This document shows positions 14,756 to 23,452 of a stretch of DNA of 51,296 nt, piece after piece (positions within the stretch are counted from its first letter, which is position 1; each line of letters begins with the position of its first letter). Where the stretch lies: assembly GCF_029871205.1 (NCBI RefSeq), contig NZ_SSOJ01000125.1, positions 1 through 51,296 of the forward strand. The letters run 5' to 3'. This DNA is from Pseudomonas sp. BN417. GTDB taxonomy: Bacteria; Pseudomonadota; Gammaproteobacteria; Pseudomonadales; Pseudomonadaceae. The translations under genes were made by a program, and so were the position numbers. Under the pieces are notes generated by a model, which worked only from the letters and a program-made list of their open reading frames with translations, was not told the origin of the DNA and made no database searches.

Positions 14756-17576
14756 GGAGGGCCTCCTTGATGCGAGCCGGAGTCAGGGGAAGGTCGCGCA
14801 GGCGCTTGCCGGTGGCATGGGCCACGGCGTTCACGATGGCGCCGACCACGGGGATCATCACCACCTCGGCAATGCCCTTGGCCGGGTCGCTGGGCGACAG
14901 CGGCGGGAGGATTTCGGCGGTCTGGGTCCAGACCGCGCAGTCCTTGGCGCGGGGCAGCTGGTAGCGGTTGAAGTTCCAGGTGCCTTCGCCGGGGCCGCCT
15001 TCATACAGCGGCATCTCTTCCAGCAGCGCGTGGCCGATGCCCATGGCGATGCCGCCCTCCAGCTGGCCGCGCACCAGCTCGGGCACGATCACCCGGCCGC
15101 ACTCCAGCCAGGAATGGTGGTTGACCACTCGCGCCTCACCACTGCCCTTGTTCACCTTCACTTCCACCAGGGTCGCCACCGGACTGTAGTAGGTGACCAT
15201 GGCGTTGTTCAGTTGGGTCGGCGGGTAGCTGACGGAGACACGGTTCAGCAGGTGGAAACCGTGGCTGGTCATCTGCGCCTTCTTCGCCGGAGTGGCGCCG
15301 TCACCGTACTTCACCGCCACTGCATCCAGGGGGAAGGTGTCGCGCTTGCCGTCGATCTCGAACTCACCCGTGGCCCAGGACCAGCGGTTGAAACCGTGGA
15401 CGCTGACGCCGGTGACCAGGCCCAACTCGTGGGCCTTGTGCGCCAGCAGCTCGAAGGGAATCGGCGGCAGGCCGTTGGCGGTCAGCTTGCCCTCAACCCA
15501 GTGGGCGTCCTCACGGCGCACCACGTAGGGGTTGGCCAGGCCGCCGTACTCGCCACGACCCCAGATGCTCAGGGCCGCCGGCCAAAGTCCGTGGTTGAAG
15601 AGGATACGCGCCGCCTCACGGGTGCCGTGCCCCGAGTAGTAGGCCGAGTTGGTGGCCGAGGACGGCGAAGCCAGCTTGCCGACCCAGCGCGGATTCTTCA
15701 GCGCGGCGTCCTGTTCGGCCTGGCTGATCAGGTAGGGGTTACCGCTGGTGGTCAGCGCCAGCTCGGCCCATTCGGTGTCGCCGGTGCGGATCTCGTCGGC
15801 CGGGTGCCCCAGGTAGTCGGCCACCAGCAGCGCCTGCGAGGTGGCCATGCCGGTGCCCATGTCGATGGCGATCTGGCGCAGCTTCACGCGGCCCTCGGCG
15901 GTGAACTCCAGGCTGGCCATGGGCGCTTCGGAACCGGTGCCGAAGTCCTTCTGGCAGATGGCGAAGCCGACGCCGTAGTAGTGGTCCGGGTCCTTGGCCT
16001 CTTCTTCGCGCTTGCGTGCGTCGCGGTTCTTCCAGACCTCGTGCTGCGCGGCCTTGTCGAGGATCTCCTCCAGGCGCAGGGCGCCGGCGGGAATGGCGCC
16101 CTGGGTGTTCTTCATGCCGGACTTGAAGACGTTCTTGCGGCGCAGTTCGATGGCATCCACACCCAGGCGGGCGGCCACCTCGTCCACCATCATTTCGGTG
16201 GCGGCCATGGTCTGCAGGGTGCCGTAGCCGCGCATGGAGCCGGCCTCGACGCCGCGGGAATGATAGGCGGTGGCGGCCAGGTCGCTCTGCGGCAGGTAGT
16301 AGATGGACTGCGCGGCAGTGGCACCCACGGCGGCCACCGAGGGGCTGTAGTTGATGCGACCGCCGCCGTCGACATCCATGTGCGCGCGGAAGATCTGGAA
16401 CGACAGGTCGTCCTTCTTCACCGCCAACTGGTAGTGCATGTCGAAGGGGTGGCGCTTGATGCCGCTCTGGAACTGCTCGTAGCGGTCATTGGCCAGGCGC
16501 ACCGGTACACCGTCGCCGTACATCGCGGCGAGGGCGGCGTAGAAGACGAAGATGTTGTTGTCCTTGGAGCCGTAACCCACGGTATAGCCCGGGTGCATGT
16601 TCAACGTCGCGACCTTGAAGCGCGACGGCGCCAGCATGTGGGCGGTCTGCTCGGCCACTTCGAAGGGGCACTGGGTGGCGACGACGAAATGCAGGGTGCC
16701 GCTGGCCGCGTCGTACCAGCCATTGCCGTTGTCCGCTTCCAGGGCGGCCGGCTCGATGGACTGGGTCTTGTAGCGCTCGTCGAAGACCATCCAGCCTTCC
16801 GGCGGGGTCGCCAGCGTCGCTTGCATCTGCTCGGCGTGGAACAGGCCCTGGGCGGTCAGGTCGCCGGTCGGGTTGCCCGCGCCCCAGGTGGGTTTGCGCT
16901 CGCGGATCAGCGGGAACAGCATGCTGTCCTTGAGGCTGGAGAAGCTGTCCGGGTCGAAGGGCGTGGCGCCGCCGACGCGGACGAAACGGAAGCTGCCGTA
17001 CGGGTCGCGCTGGTAGAGCGAGGCCTTGGCACCGTAGCGGATCACCTTCTCGTTGAACTTGAGGATGTTCTTCGCCCGGCGGTAACGGTCGAAGTCCTTC
17101 CAGATCAGCAGCGCCACCGGATGGCCGATGAACATCGGCACCTGGCCCTCGGGCAGGAAGGGGTCAGGGCTGTGGCCCTCGGGGAAGGCGATGCCGTCCC
17201 GCGCGAGGTCCTCGGCAGTCACCACGCGGTCGGGTGCGAGCTCAGCGTCCAGCATGGACAGGTCGAAGCCCTGGTACAGCTGGTCGGCACGGGTCGCCTT
17301 GAGCAACAGGGCATGGCCCTGCTGCTGCGGCCAGCCGGGCATGTCCTTGGCGCGGATGTCGCGGGCGAAGACCTTGCCGCCACAGACCTTGCTGACCCCG
17401 TCGATGCGCCCGCGGGCCTGGCCGCCTGCGGTGTACCAGGTTTGCGGAGTGCTGGTGACCTGCGCCTCGAACAGCGCGGCGAAGGCCTTGCTGCCGAGCG
17501 GCGCCAGAGTGATGCCGATACCGGCTACGACGCTGCCTTGGAGGAAGGCGCGGCGGGACAGTTCAGGAGTGGACAT
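14748..17576 (-). CDS. molybdopterin-binding subunit, xanthine dehydrogenase family, Tat-exported
   Basis: The 942-residue protein is the large subunit of a molybdenum hydroxylase of the aldehyde dehydrogenase/isoquinoline 1-oxidoreductase (IorB-like) type. It begins MSTPELSRRAFLQGSVVAGI, a twin-arginine signal, which fixes the start; an in-frame ATG 51 codons upstream runs through promoter DNA. Cofactor regions include GSMRGYGTLQTMAATEMMVD near residue 440 and the C-terminal GIGHALLEEMPLYEGG near 850, with the expected glutamate in KGIAEVVMIPVVGAI. The substrate (aldehyde or N-heterocycle) cannot be told from sequence. It heads an operon with the [2Fe-2S] and cytochrome c subunits and xdhC. 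Confidence 0.92.
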   Translation of the reverse strand: MSTPELSRRAFLQGSVVAGIGITLAPLGSKAFAALFEAQVTSTPQTWYTAGGQARGRIDGVSKVCGGKVFARDIRAKDMPGWPQQQGHALLLKATRADQLYQGFDLSMLDAELAPDRVVTAEDLARDGIAFPEGHSPDPFLPEGQVPMFIGHPVALLIWKDFDRYRRAKNILKFNEKVIRYGAKASLYQRDPYGSFRFVRVGGATPFDPDSFSSLKDSMLFPLIRERKPTWGAGNPTGDLTAQGLFHAEQMQATLATPPEGWMVFDERYKTQSIEPAALEADNGNGWYDAASGTLHFVVATQCPFEVAEQTAHMLAPSRFKVATLNMHPGYTVGYGSKDNNIFVFYAALAAMYGDGVPVRLANDRYEQFQSGIKRHPFDMHYQLAVKKDDLSFQIFRAHMDVDGGGRINYSPSVAAVGATAAQSIYYLPQSDLAATAYHSRGVEAGSMRGYGTLQTMAATEMMVDEVAARLGVDAIELRRKNVFKSGMKNTQGAIPAGALRLEEILDKAAQHEVWKNRDARKREEEAKDPDHYYGVGFAICQKDFGTGSEAPMASLEFTAEGRVKLRQIAIDMGTGMATSQALLVADYLGHPADEIRTGDTEWAELALTTSGNPYLISQAEQDAALKNPRWVGKLASPSSATNSAYYSGHGTREAARILFNHGLWPAALSIWGRGEYGGLANPYVVRREDAHWVEGKLTANGLPPIPFELLAHKAHELGLVTGVSVHGFNRWSWATGEFEIDGKRDTFPLDAVAVKYGDGATPAKKAQMTSHGFHLLNRVSVSYPPTQLNNAMVTYYSPVATLVEVKVNKGSGEARVVNHHSWLECGRVIVPELVRGQLEGGIAMGIGHALLEEMPLYEGGPGEGTWNFNRYQLPRAKDCAVWTQTAEILPPLSPSDPAKGIAEVVMIPVVGAIVNAVAHATGKRLRDLPLTPARIKEALHG

Positions 17577-17686
17577 ACCCGTACCTCGTGGGCGGACCGG
17601 AGCCTGCCCAAGTGTTTGTGCAATAAACAGCCGCCAGCCCCAGCCATGCGGAAGGGCTGTCAGAAAGAATAGTCGGAGAGTGAATC

Positions 17687-17764
17687 TGACTTGAAAGTCA
17701 AATATTAGCGAAATCCCTGACGCAGACAAAGAGGAAATCTGTCTCTTTAGTCAGAAATTTCTGA
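17687..17764. promoter_or_regulatory. cluster of three palindromes between the Mo-hydroxylase operon and MFS gene
   Basis: Within an AT-rich dip of the 288-base divergent region lie TGACTTGAAAGTCA (17687-17700), AAAGAG...CTCTTT (17728-17748) and the perfect palindrome TCAGAAATTTCTGA (17751-17764). They have the size and symmetry of regulator operators. No regulator gene is adjacent, so the binding protein is unknown. Confidence 0.45.
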
Positions 17765-17864
17765 TGACGAACCGCTGATCGAACGCTCTGTTCAGCAAAT
17801 GCAACCGCATGTTTCCACCGCCGTGCTAGGCTGCGCACCGATAGCAACCTAAGCATTTTCGGAT

Positions 17865-19073
17865 ATGTCCCAGGCCACTCTCCTACGCCATCACCGTCCT
17901 TTCCTGGCTTTCTGGTTCGCGCGCGTCTGTACGGCGAGTGGCTTCCAGATGATCACCGTCGCCATCGGCTGGCATATCTACGAACTCACCGGAAGCGTCC
18001 TCGACCTGGGCCTGGTGGGCTTGGTGGAATTCCTGCCCCGTGTGCTCTTCATGCTCCACACCGGGCATGTGGCCGACCGCTTCGATCGCCGCCGCGTCGC
18101 CGCCCTCTGCCAGGTGGTGCAGGCGCTGGTGGCCGGGGCGCTGGTGTTCGCCAGCGCCACCGACAGCGCCAGTCGCGAGCTGATCTTCCTCATGGCCTTC
18201 GTCCTCGGCGCCGCCCGCGCCTTCGAGATGCCGGCCACCCAGGCGTTGCTGCCGAACATAGTCCCGGCCGAACTCTTTCCCCGCGCCGTAGCAGCCTCGG
18301 CCTCGGCCATGCAGGCTGCCACCATAGTTGCGCCGGCCCTGGGCGGGCTGCTCTACGCCTTCGGCAGCCTCTGGGTCTATGGTCCGACGGCCGTCCTCTA
18401 TATCGCCGCCTGTTTGCTGATGCTGGGCCTTGCCAGCAACCAGCAGCAGGCGAGCAAGGCCCCGGCCAACCTGGACAGCCTACTGGCGGGCATCCGCTTC
18501 ATCCGCAGCCGCCCGGACATACTCGGCGCCATTTCCCTGGACCTCTTCGCCGTATTGCTGGGTGGCGCCACCGCCCTGCTCCCGGTGTTCGCCAAGGACA
18601 TCTTGCTCACCGGCCCCTGGGGCCTGGGCCTGTTGCGCTCGGCACCCGCGGTGGGGGCACTGCTGATGTCCTTCTGGCTGGCGCGCTTCCCCATCGAGCG
18701 CAACGTGGGGCGGATCATGTTCACCTCGGTGGGGGTGTTCGGCGTGGCGACTATCGCCTTCGGCCTGTCCACCTCCTTCTGGTTCTCCCTGGCGGTGCTG
18801 GCCGTGCTCGGCGCCGCCGACATGATCAGCATGGTGATCCGCGGCGCCTTCGTGCAGCTGCACACTCCGGACGAGATGCGCGGCCGGGTCAGCGCAGTGA
18901 ACGGCCTGTTCATCGGTGCTTCCAACCAGCTGGGGGAGTTCGAGTCCGGCGTCACCGCCGCCTGGTTCGGCACCGTGCCGGCGGTGGTCATGGGCGGGGT
19001 GGGCACCCTGCTGGTGACCGGGCTGTGGATCAAGCTGTTCCCGAGCCTGGCCAGGCGGGACAAGCTGCACTGA
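17865..19073 (+). CDS. MFS transporter (EntS-like exporter family)
   Basis: The 402-residue protein has about 12 membrane segments and the MFS motif between helices 2 and 3 as GHVADRFDRRRV (about residues 64-75). The sequence resembles the EntS/enterobactin-exporter branch (MFS_3 type) that includes macrolide and siderophore efflux pumps. It is divergent from the molybdenum hydroxylase operon, with palindromic sites between. Its substrate is not predictable from the sequence. Confidence 0.88.
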   Translation: MSQATLLRHHRPFLAFWFARVCTASGFQMITVAIGWHIYELTGSVLDLGLVGLVEFLPRVLFMLHTGHVADRFDRRRVAALCQVVQALVAGALVFASATDSASRELIFLMAFVLGAARAFEMPATQALLPNIVPAELFPRAVAASASAMQAATIVAPALGGLLYAFGSLWVYGPTAVLYIAACLLMLGLASNQQQASKAPANLDSLLAGIRFIRSRPDILGAISLDLFAVLLGGATALLPVFAKDILLTGPWGLGLLRSAPAVGALLMSFWLARFPIERNVGRIMFTSVGVFGVATIAFGLSTSFWFSLAVLAVLGAADMISMVIRGAFVQLHTPDEMRGRVSAVNGLFIGASNQLGEFESGVTAAWFGTVPAVVMGGVGTLLVTGLWIKLFPSLARRDKLH

Positions 19074-19087
19074 GCCTGTGCGGCTAT

Positions 19088-19188
19088 CTGTGGGGGCGAA
19101 TTCATTCGCTAAGGGCAGCGCAGCTGCCCCCTGGAATTTTTGCAGGGCAGGTCTGCGACCTGCTCAGCGATTGAAATCGCCCCCACAA
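19088..19188. repeat. GAATTC-containing dispersed repeat, copy B
   Basis: CTGTGGGGGCGAATTCATTCG opens the element and GCGATTGAAATCGCCCCCACA closes it; the right arm uses the GATTGAAATCGC variant instead of GAATGAATTCGC. It lies between the convergent MFS and yajL-like genes. Confidence 0.8.
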
Positions 19189-19218
19189 TAAAGCCCCTTC
19201 TGATAGCCCTTCGCTCCC

Positions 19219-19785
19219 TCAAGGCACCAGCATCGCCTTGGCCACCTCATTGCGCTTGGCCTTGCCGCACAGCTGCTCCACCAGAGTCAGGGCGAAGGCC
19301 AGGGCGGTGCCGGGGCCCTGGCTGGTGATGCAGTTGCCGTCCACCACCACCGGTTGATCGACGAAGGTGCAGCCGGACAGGCGATCGCTGAAGGAGGGGT
19401 AGCAGGTCATGCGCCGCTGGCGCAGCACGCCGTAGGGTTGCAGGGCCAAGGCCGGGGATGCGCAGATGGCGGCGAAGAAGCCGCCGGCGGCGGCCTGCTC
19501 GCGCACCCGCTCGGCCAGCGGCTCGTGCTCGCCCAGGCGCTGGGCGCCGGGCATGCCGCCGGGCAGCACGATCAGGTCGTAGTCCTGGGCCAGCACGTCC
19601 AGCAGCATGGCGTCGGCGGTCAGGCGGGTGCCGCGGGCCAGGGTGATCATGCGCCGGTTCTCGACGCTGGCCACCACCGTCTTCACCTCGGCGCGCCGCA
19701 GCACGTCGATCAGGGTCACGGTTTCCAGGTCTTCCACGCCATCGGCGACGGCGATCAGGGCATGGGGATGTGTGGGATGTGTCAT
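19219..19785 (-). CDS. YajL/DJ-1 family protein (DJ-1/PfpI superfamily)
   Basis: The 188-residue protein matches E. coli YajL along its length: VLPGGMPGAQ, the nucleophile motif AAICASPAL (cysteine near residue 104) and TSQGPGTALAFALTLVE. DJ-1 proteins protect against oxidative and carbonyl stress; glyoxalase or deglycase activity is debated. A strong AGGAGG site lies a few bases before MTHPTHPH, which sets the start; longer frames run into the divergent promoter region. Confidence 0.9.
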   Translation of the reverse strand: MTHPTHPHALIAVADGVEDLETVTLIDVLRRAEVKTVVASVENRRMITLARGTRLTADAMLLDVLAQDYDLIVLPGGMPGAQRLGEHEPLAERVREQAAAGGFFAAICASPALALQPYGVLRQRRMTCYPSFSDRLSGCTFVDQPVVVDGNCITSQGPGTALAFALTLVEQLCGKAKRNEVAKAMLVP

Positions 19786-19833
19786 GTCTATCCTCCTTGT
19801 CCCGGGAACCGAAGCTGTCTGTCCGGTCATAAA

Positions 19834-19862
19834 TTCACCGCCCCGGGGTGAGCTGGTATGAT
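19834..19862 (+). promoter_or_regulatory. predicted sigma-70 promoter of the purine permease gene
   Basis: TTCACC (19834-19839) and an extended -10 TGG-TATGAT (TATGAT at 19857-19862) are separated by 17 bases. Transcription would start near 19869, giving a leader of about 110 nucleotides ahead of the permease start. Confidence 0.55.
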
Positions 19863-19868
19863 GCGCGC

Positions 19869-19978
19869 CTTTTTTCAGACTGGCAGAGAAAAGTCCATGG
19901 CGCCCGGCCGCCGTGCATTTGTGCTTTTCTTTCTGCCAGCTGCATAACAACGACGCTGTGCGTCACGGGGAGCCACAC
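19869..19978 (+). promoter_or_regulatory. structured 5' leader of NCS2 permease (riboswitch candidate)
   Basis: CTGGCAGAGAAAAG (19880-19893) pairs with CTTTTCTTTCTGCCAG (19924-19939) across a 30-base GC-rich loop, leaving a two-base bulge. A second hairpin, GACGC-TGT-GCGTC (19952-19964), sits directly before the GGGGAG ribosome site. The layout suits control of translation by the second hairpin. I could not match it to a known riboswitch class; proteobacterial xanthine/purine-type RNAs are one possibility. Confidence 0.4.
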
Positions 19979-21271
19979 ATGCTGGAGAAGCTGTTCCAAC
20001 TCAAGGCGCACGACACCAACGTGCGCACCGAGGTACTGGCCGGTCTGACGACCTTCCTGACGATGGCCTACATCCTGTTCGTCAACCCGGCCATCCTGGG
20101 CGAGACCGGCATGGACAAGGGCGCGGTCTTCGTCGCCACCTGCCTGGCCGCTGCCATCGGTTCGGCCACCATGGCGCTGATCGCCAACTACCCCATCGCC
20201 CTGGCTCCCGGCATGGGCCTGAACGCCTTCTTCACCTACACCGTGGTGCTGCAGATGGGCCACACCTGGCAGGTGGCCCTGGGCGCGGTGTTCCTCTCCG
20301 CCTGCATGTTCTTCCTGCTGTCGATCTTCAAGATCCGCGAATGGATCATCAACAGCATCCCGCTGGAGCTGCGCTCGGCCATCGCCGCGGGCATCGGACT
20401 GTTCCTCGGGCTGATCGCCCTGCAGAAGGCCGGCATAGTCGCCGCCCACCCGGTGACCATGCTGACCGTCGGTGACCTGACCAAGCCCGAGCCGATCCTC
20501 GCCGTGCTCGGCTTCTTCTTGATCATCGCCCTGGAAGCGCGCAAGGTGACCGGCGCCGTGCTGATCGGCATCCTCGCCGTGACCCTCTTCGGCATCGCCC
20601 TCGGCGTCTCCCAGTTCGGCGGCATTTTCTCCATGCCGCCGTCGCTGGCGCCCACCTTCCTCCAGCTGGACATCAAGGGCGCACTGGAAATCGGCCTGGT
20701 CAGCGTGATCTTCGCCTTCCTCTTCGTCGACCTGTTCGACAACTCCGGCACCCTGATCGCCGTGGCCAAGAAGGCCGGGCTGATGCGCGCCGACGGCTAC
20801 ATGCCGAAGATGGGCCGCGCCCTGATCGCCGACTCCACCGCCGCCATGGGCGGTTCGCTGCTGGGCACCTCCACCACCACCAGCTACATCGAATCCGCCG
20901 CGGGCGTCAGCGCCGGCGGCCGTACCGGCCTCACCGCCATGGTGGTGGCCGTGCTCTTCCTGCTGGCCCTGTTCCTCTCGCCGCTGGCGGGTAGCGTGCC
21001 GGCCTACGCCACCGCGCCGGCGCTGTTCTTCGTCGCCGTGCTGATGGCGTCGGGCCTGGCCGAGATCGACTGGCATGACCTGACCACCGCCGCGCCGGTG
21101 CTCATCACCACCCTGGCCATGCCCTTCACCTATTCCATTGCCGACGGCATCGCCTTCGGCTTCATCGCCTGGGCCGCGATCAAGACCCTGGCCGGCCGCT
21201 ACAAGGAACTCAGCCCGGCCCTGGTGATCCTCGCCGTGCTCTTCGTTATCAAGATGGGTTTCTTCCACTGA
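19979..21271 (+). CDS. NCS2 family purine permease (adenine/guanine/hypoxanthine type)
   Basis: The 430-residue protein has about 12-13 membrane segments and the AzgA/PbuG-type NCS2 motifs: [20 protein letters not shown] at residues about 18-37, [18 protein letters not shown] near residue 75, [10 protein letters not shown] near 248 and [19 protein letters not shown] near 290. It takes up purine bases by proton symport across the inner membrane. I chose [14 protein letters not shown], the usual N-terminus, after a GGGGAG site; longer frames would read through the leader hairpin. It overlaps trmA by one base. Confidence 0.93.
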   Translation: MLEKLFQLKAHDTNVRTEVLAGLTTFLTMAYILFVNPAILGETGMDKGAVFVATCLAAAIGSATMALIANYPIALAPGMGLNAFFTYTVVLQMGHTWQVALGAVFLSACMFFLLSIFKIREWIINSIPLELRSAIAAGIGLFLGLIALQKAGIVAAHPVTMLTVGDLTKPEPILAVLGFFLIIALEARKVTGAVLIGILAVTLFGIALGVSQFGGIFSMPPSLAPTFLQLDIKGALEIGLVSVIFAFLFVDLFDNSGTLIAVAKKAGLMRADGYMPKMGRALIADSTAAMGGSLLGTSTTTSYIESAAGVSAGGRTGLTAMVVAVLFLLALFLSPLAGSVPAYATAPALFFVAVLMASGLAEIDWHDLTTAAPVLITTLAMPFTYSIADGIAFGFIAWAAIKTLAGRYKELSPALVILAVLFVIKMGFFH

Positions 21272-22365
21272 TGAGTCGTCCCCAGTTCGACCCGGCGGCC
21301 TACGCCGCCCAACTCGCCGAGAAGACGCAGCGCCTGAAGGCGCTGCTGGCGCCCTTCGATGCGCCGGAGCCTGAAGTCTTCGACTCCCCCCGCGAGCATT
21401 ACCGCCTGCGCGCCGAATTCCGCCTGTGGCGCGAGACCGGTGGCGAGAACCGCCATTACGCCATGTTCGAGGCCGGCGACAAATTCACCCCGGTGCTGAT
21501 CGAGGACTTCCCCATCGCCAGCCGCCGCATCAACGAGCTGATGCCGCGTCTGAAGGCCGGCTGGCAGGCGAGCCAGGTGCTCTCCTTCAAGCTGTTCCAG
21601 GTGGAGTTCCTCACCACCCTGGCCGGCGATGCGCTGATCACCCTCTGCTATCACCGTCCGCTGGACGAGGCCTGGCAGGTGGAAGCGGAGAAACTCGCCG
21701 CCGAGCTGGGCGTAAGCCTGGTGGGCCGTTCCAAGGGCAAGCGCATCGTCATCGGCCGCGACTATGTCGAGGAAGAGCTGACCGTGGCCGGCCGCGCATT
21801 CCGCTACCGCCAGCCGGAAGGCGCCTTCACCCAGCCCAATGGCGAAGTGAACCAGAAGATGCTCGGCTGGGCGTTCGAGGCGCTCGGCGAGCGCAGCGAC
21901 GACCTGCTGGAACTCTACTGCGGCAACGGCAACTTCACCCTGCCGCTGGCCACCCGCGTGCGCAAGGTGCTGGCCACCGAGATCAGCAAGACCTCGGTCA
22001 ATGCCGCCCTGGCCAACCTGGCCGACAACGCCGTGGACAACGTCACCCTGGTGCGCCTTTCCGCCGAAGAGCTGACCGAAGCCCTGAACGACGTGCGCCC
22101 GTTCCGCCGCCTGGCCGGCATCGACCTCAAGAGCTACGAGTTCGGCAGCGTCTTCGTCGACCCGCCGCGCGCCGGCATGGACCCGGACACCTGCGAACTG
22201 ACCCGGCGCTTCGACCGCATCCTCTATATCTCCTGCAATCCGGAGACCCTGGCGGCGAACATCCAGCAGCTGAGCGATACCCATAAGGTCACGCGCTGCG
22301 CCCTGTTCGACCAGTTCCCCTATACCTACCACATGGAGTCGGGCGTCCTGCTGGAGCGCCGCTGA
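21271..22365 (+). CDS. trmA: tRNA (uracil-5-)-methyltransferase TrmA
   Basis: The 364-residue protein is TrmA, which makes 5-methyluridine at position 54 of tRNA. The SAM-binding part has [15 protein letters not shown] (about residues 211-225), the conserved VDPPRAG lies near 295, the nucleophile cysteine in ISCNPETL near 322, and the general-base glutamate in YHMESGVLL at the C-terminus. Its length is as expected (E. coli 366). Its ATG shares the last base of the permease stop codon, so the two genes form one transcription unit. Confidence 0.96.
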   Translation: MSRPQFDPAAYAAQLAEKTQRLKALLAPFDAPEPEVFDSPREHYRLRAEFRLWRETGGENRHYAMFEAGDKFTPVLIEDFPIASRRINELMPRLKAGWQASQVLSFKLFQVEFLTTLAGDALITLCYHRPLDEAWQVEAEKLAAELGVSLVGRSKGKRIVIGRDYVEEELTVAGRAFRYRQPEGAFTQPNGEVNQKMLGWAFEALGERSDDLLELYCGNGNFTLPLATRVRKVLATEISKTSVNAALANLADNAVDNVTLVRLSAEELTEALNDVRPFRRLAGIDLKSYEFGSVFVDPPRAGMDPDTCELTRRFDRILYISCNPETLAANIQQLSDTHKVTRCALFDQFPYTYHMESGVLLERR

Positions 22366-22382
22366 AAGGCTCGGGGCATAGG

Positions 22383-22414
22383 TCGGGTGGACAGGAAAAG
22401 CGCTGTCCACCCTA
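22383..22414. repeat. GGGTGGACAG...CTGTCCACCC hairpin after trmA
   Basis: GGGTGGACAG and CTGTCCACCC are perfect complements around an eight-base loop. It lies between the convergent trmA and DUF4345 genes and could end transcription in both directions. The GTAGGGTGGA/TCCACCCTAC edges link it to the tandem repeats at 25283-25651. Confidence 0.65.
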
Positions 22415-22434
22415 CGCCAGCCCCCGCGCCAGCC

Positions 22435-22821
22435 TTATTCCCCATCCAGCTTGCGCAACGCCGCAAAGGCCAACCCCGCCGAGACCACTTCGAACAGCAG
22501 CGCATAGAGGTTGAAGGTCTGCCCCAGGCTGCCGTCCAGCCAGAGTCCGCCGATCCGGCCCAGGGCCAGGGCGATGTAGACCAGCACCAGCAGGTCCAGC
22601 GCCGCCCGCGCCAGTTGCAGGCGCAACTGGGCCAGCAGGAGGAAGGCGGCGATGCCCAGCGGCAGGCAGCCGTAGTAGGCGCGCACATCGGTGACCGCAG
22701 AAGGGTCCATCAGCAGCATGCCACTGAGGCTGGCCATCAGCTCCGGACGGATGAAGTAGGCCAGGCCTGCGCCTGTGAGTATCAGGGCCTGCAGGCCGAG
22801 CAGGATGCGGGTGAAGAGCAT
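22435..22821 (-). CDS. DUF4345-like small membrane protein
   Basis: The 128-residue protein has four predicted membrane helices (about residues 4-24, 46-66, 74-95 and 105-122) and the pattern VRAYYGCLPLGIAAFLL, which resembles DUF4345 proteins. Nothing catalytic is visible and the function is unknown. I used the methionine of MLFTRILLGL, which begins the first helix; a much longer frame upstream is antisense to the DUF411 gene. It is convergent with trmA and divergent from the DUF411 gene. Confidence 0.75.
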   Translation of the reverse strand: MLFTRILLGLQALILTGAGLAYFIRPELMASLSGMLLMDPSAVTDVRAYYGCLPLGIAAFLLLAQLRLQLARAALDLLVLVYIALALGRIGGLWLDGSLGQTFNLYALLFEVVSAGLAFAALRKLDGE

Positions 22822-22962
22822 CGCCTGGTCTCGCGTGGAGTGCAGGAAAAAGCATAGGCCGCCGGGGAACAGTCTGAAACAGACCTGTGCTTGGGGCCTG
22901 CGAGGCACGGCGCTATGCTGCCCTTCTTTGTCACAGGCCTGACTCACCGCAAGGAGCCCAGC

Positions 22963-23397
22963 ATGCGTTCCCTCGTTCTCCTCACCACCCTGCTCGCCGG
23001 CATCGCCCAGGCTGCGGAATCCGTCACCATGGACGTCTACCGCGACCCCAACTGCGGCTGCTGCAAGGCCTGGATCAGTCACCTGCAGGAAAACGGCATC
23101 CAGGTCCGCGACCATGAGGAATCCGACATGGCCTCGGTCAAGACCCGTCTCGGCGTGCCCCACAGCCTGGGCTCCTGCCACACCGGCGTGGTGGACGGGA
23201 AATTCGTCGAGGGCCACGTGCCGGCCAGCGATGTGCTGAAGCTGCGCGACCGTCCCGACCTGCTGGGCGCTGCCGTACCTGGCATGCCCGTCGGCTCGCC
23301 GGGCATGGAGATGGGCGATCGCGTTGATGCCTACCAGGTCATAGGCGTGGCGCAAGGTGGCAAACAGAGCGTGCTGAGCGAGTATCCTGCGCACTGA
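22963..23397 (+). CDS. DUF411 periplasmic metal-binding protein (CopG-like)
   Basis: The 144-residue protein has a signal peptide (about residues 1-17, ending AQAA) and the DUF411 signature DPNCGCCKAW with cysteines 31, 33 and 34, plus C72-H73 in SLGSCHTG. A methionine-rich patch PGMPVGSPGMEMG lies near residue 105. The family is tied to copper or other metal resistance in the periplasm. No other copper genes are adjacent, so its partner system is elsewhere. An AAGGAG site precedes the chosen ATG. Confidence 0.88.
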   Translation: MRSLVLLTTLLAGIAQAAESVTMDVYRDPNCGCCKAWISHLQENGIQVRDHEESDMASVKTRLGVPHSLGSCHTGVVDGKFVEGHVPASDVLKLRDRPDLLGAAVPGMPVGSPGMEMGDRVDAYQVIGVAQGGKQSVLSEYPAH

Positions 23398-23414
23398 GCC
23401 CGCCCTTTCCACGG

Positions 23415-23440
23415 ACGGCCGCTTGCAGCGGCCGTTTTTT
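23415..23440 (+). terminator. strong intrinsic terminator after DUF411 gene
   Basis: ACGGCCGC-TTGCA-GCGGCCGT is a perfect eight-base-pair stem with a five-base loop, followed by TTTTTT. It ends only 12 bases before the start codon of the PhzF-like gene, which is unusual. Confidence 0.85.
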
Positions 23441-23452
23441 CTGGAGCCTGAA

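Noticed and set aside
14439-17672. A plus-strand open frame of over 1,000 codons opposite the molybdenum hydroxylase gene
   Set aside because: It is antisense to a well-supported protein, has shadow composition (Gly, Val, His and Gln rich) and no recognisable domain.
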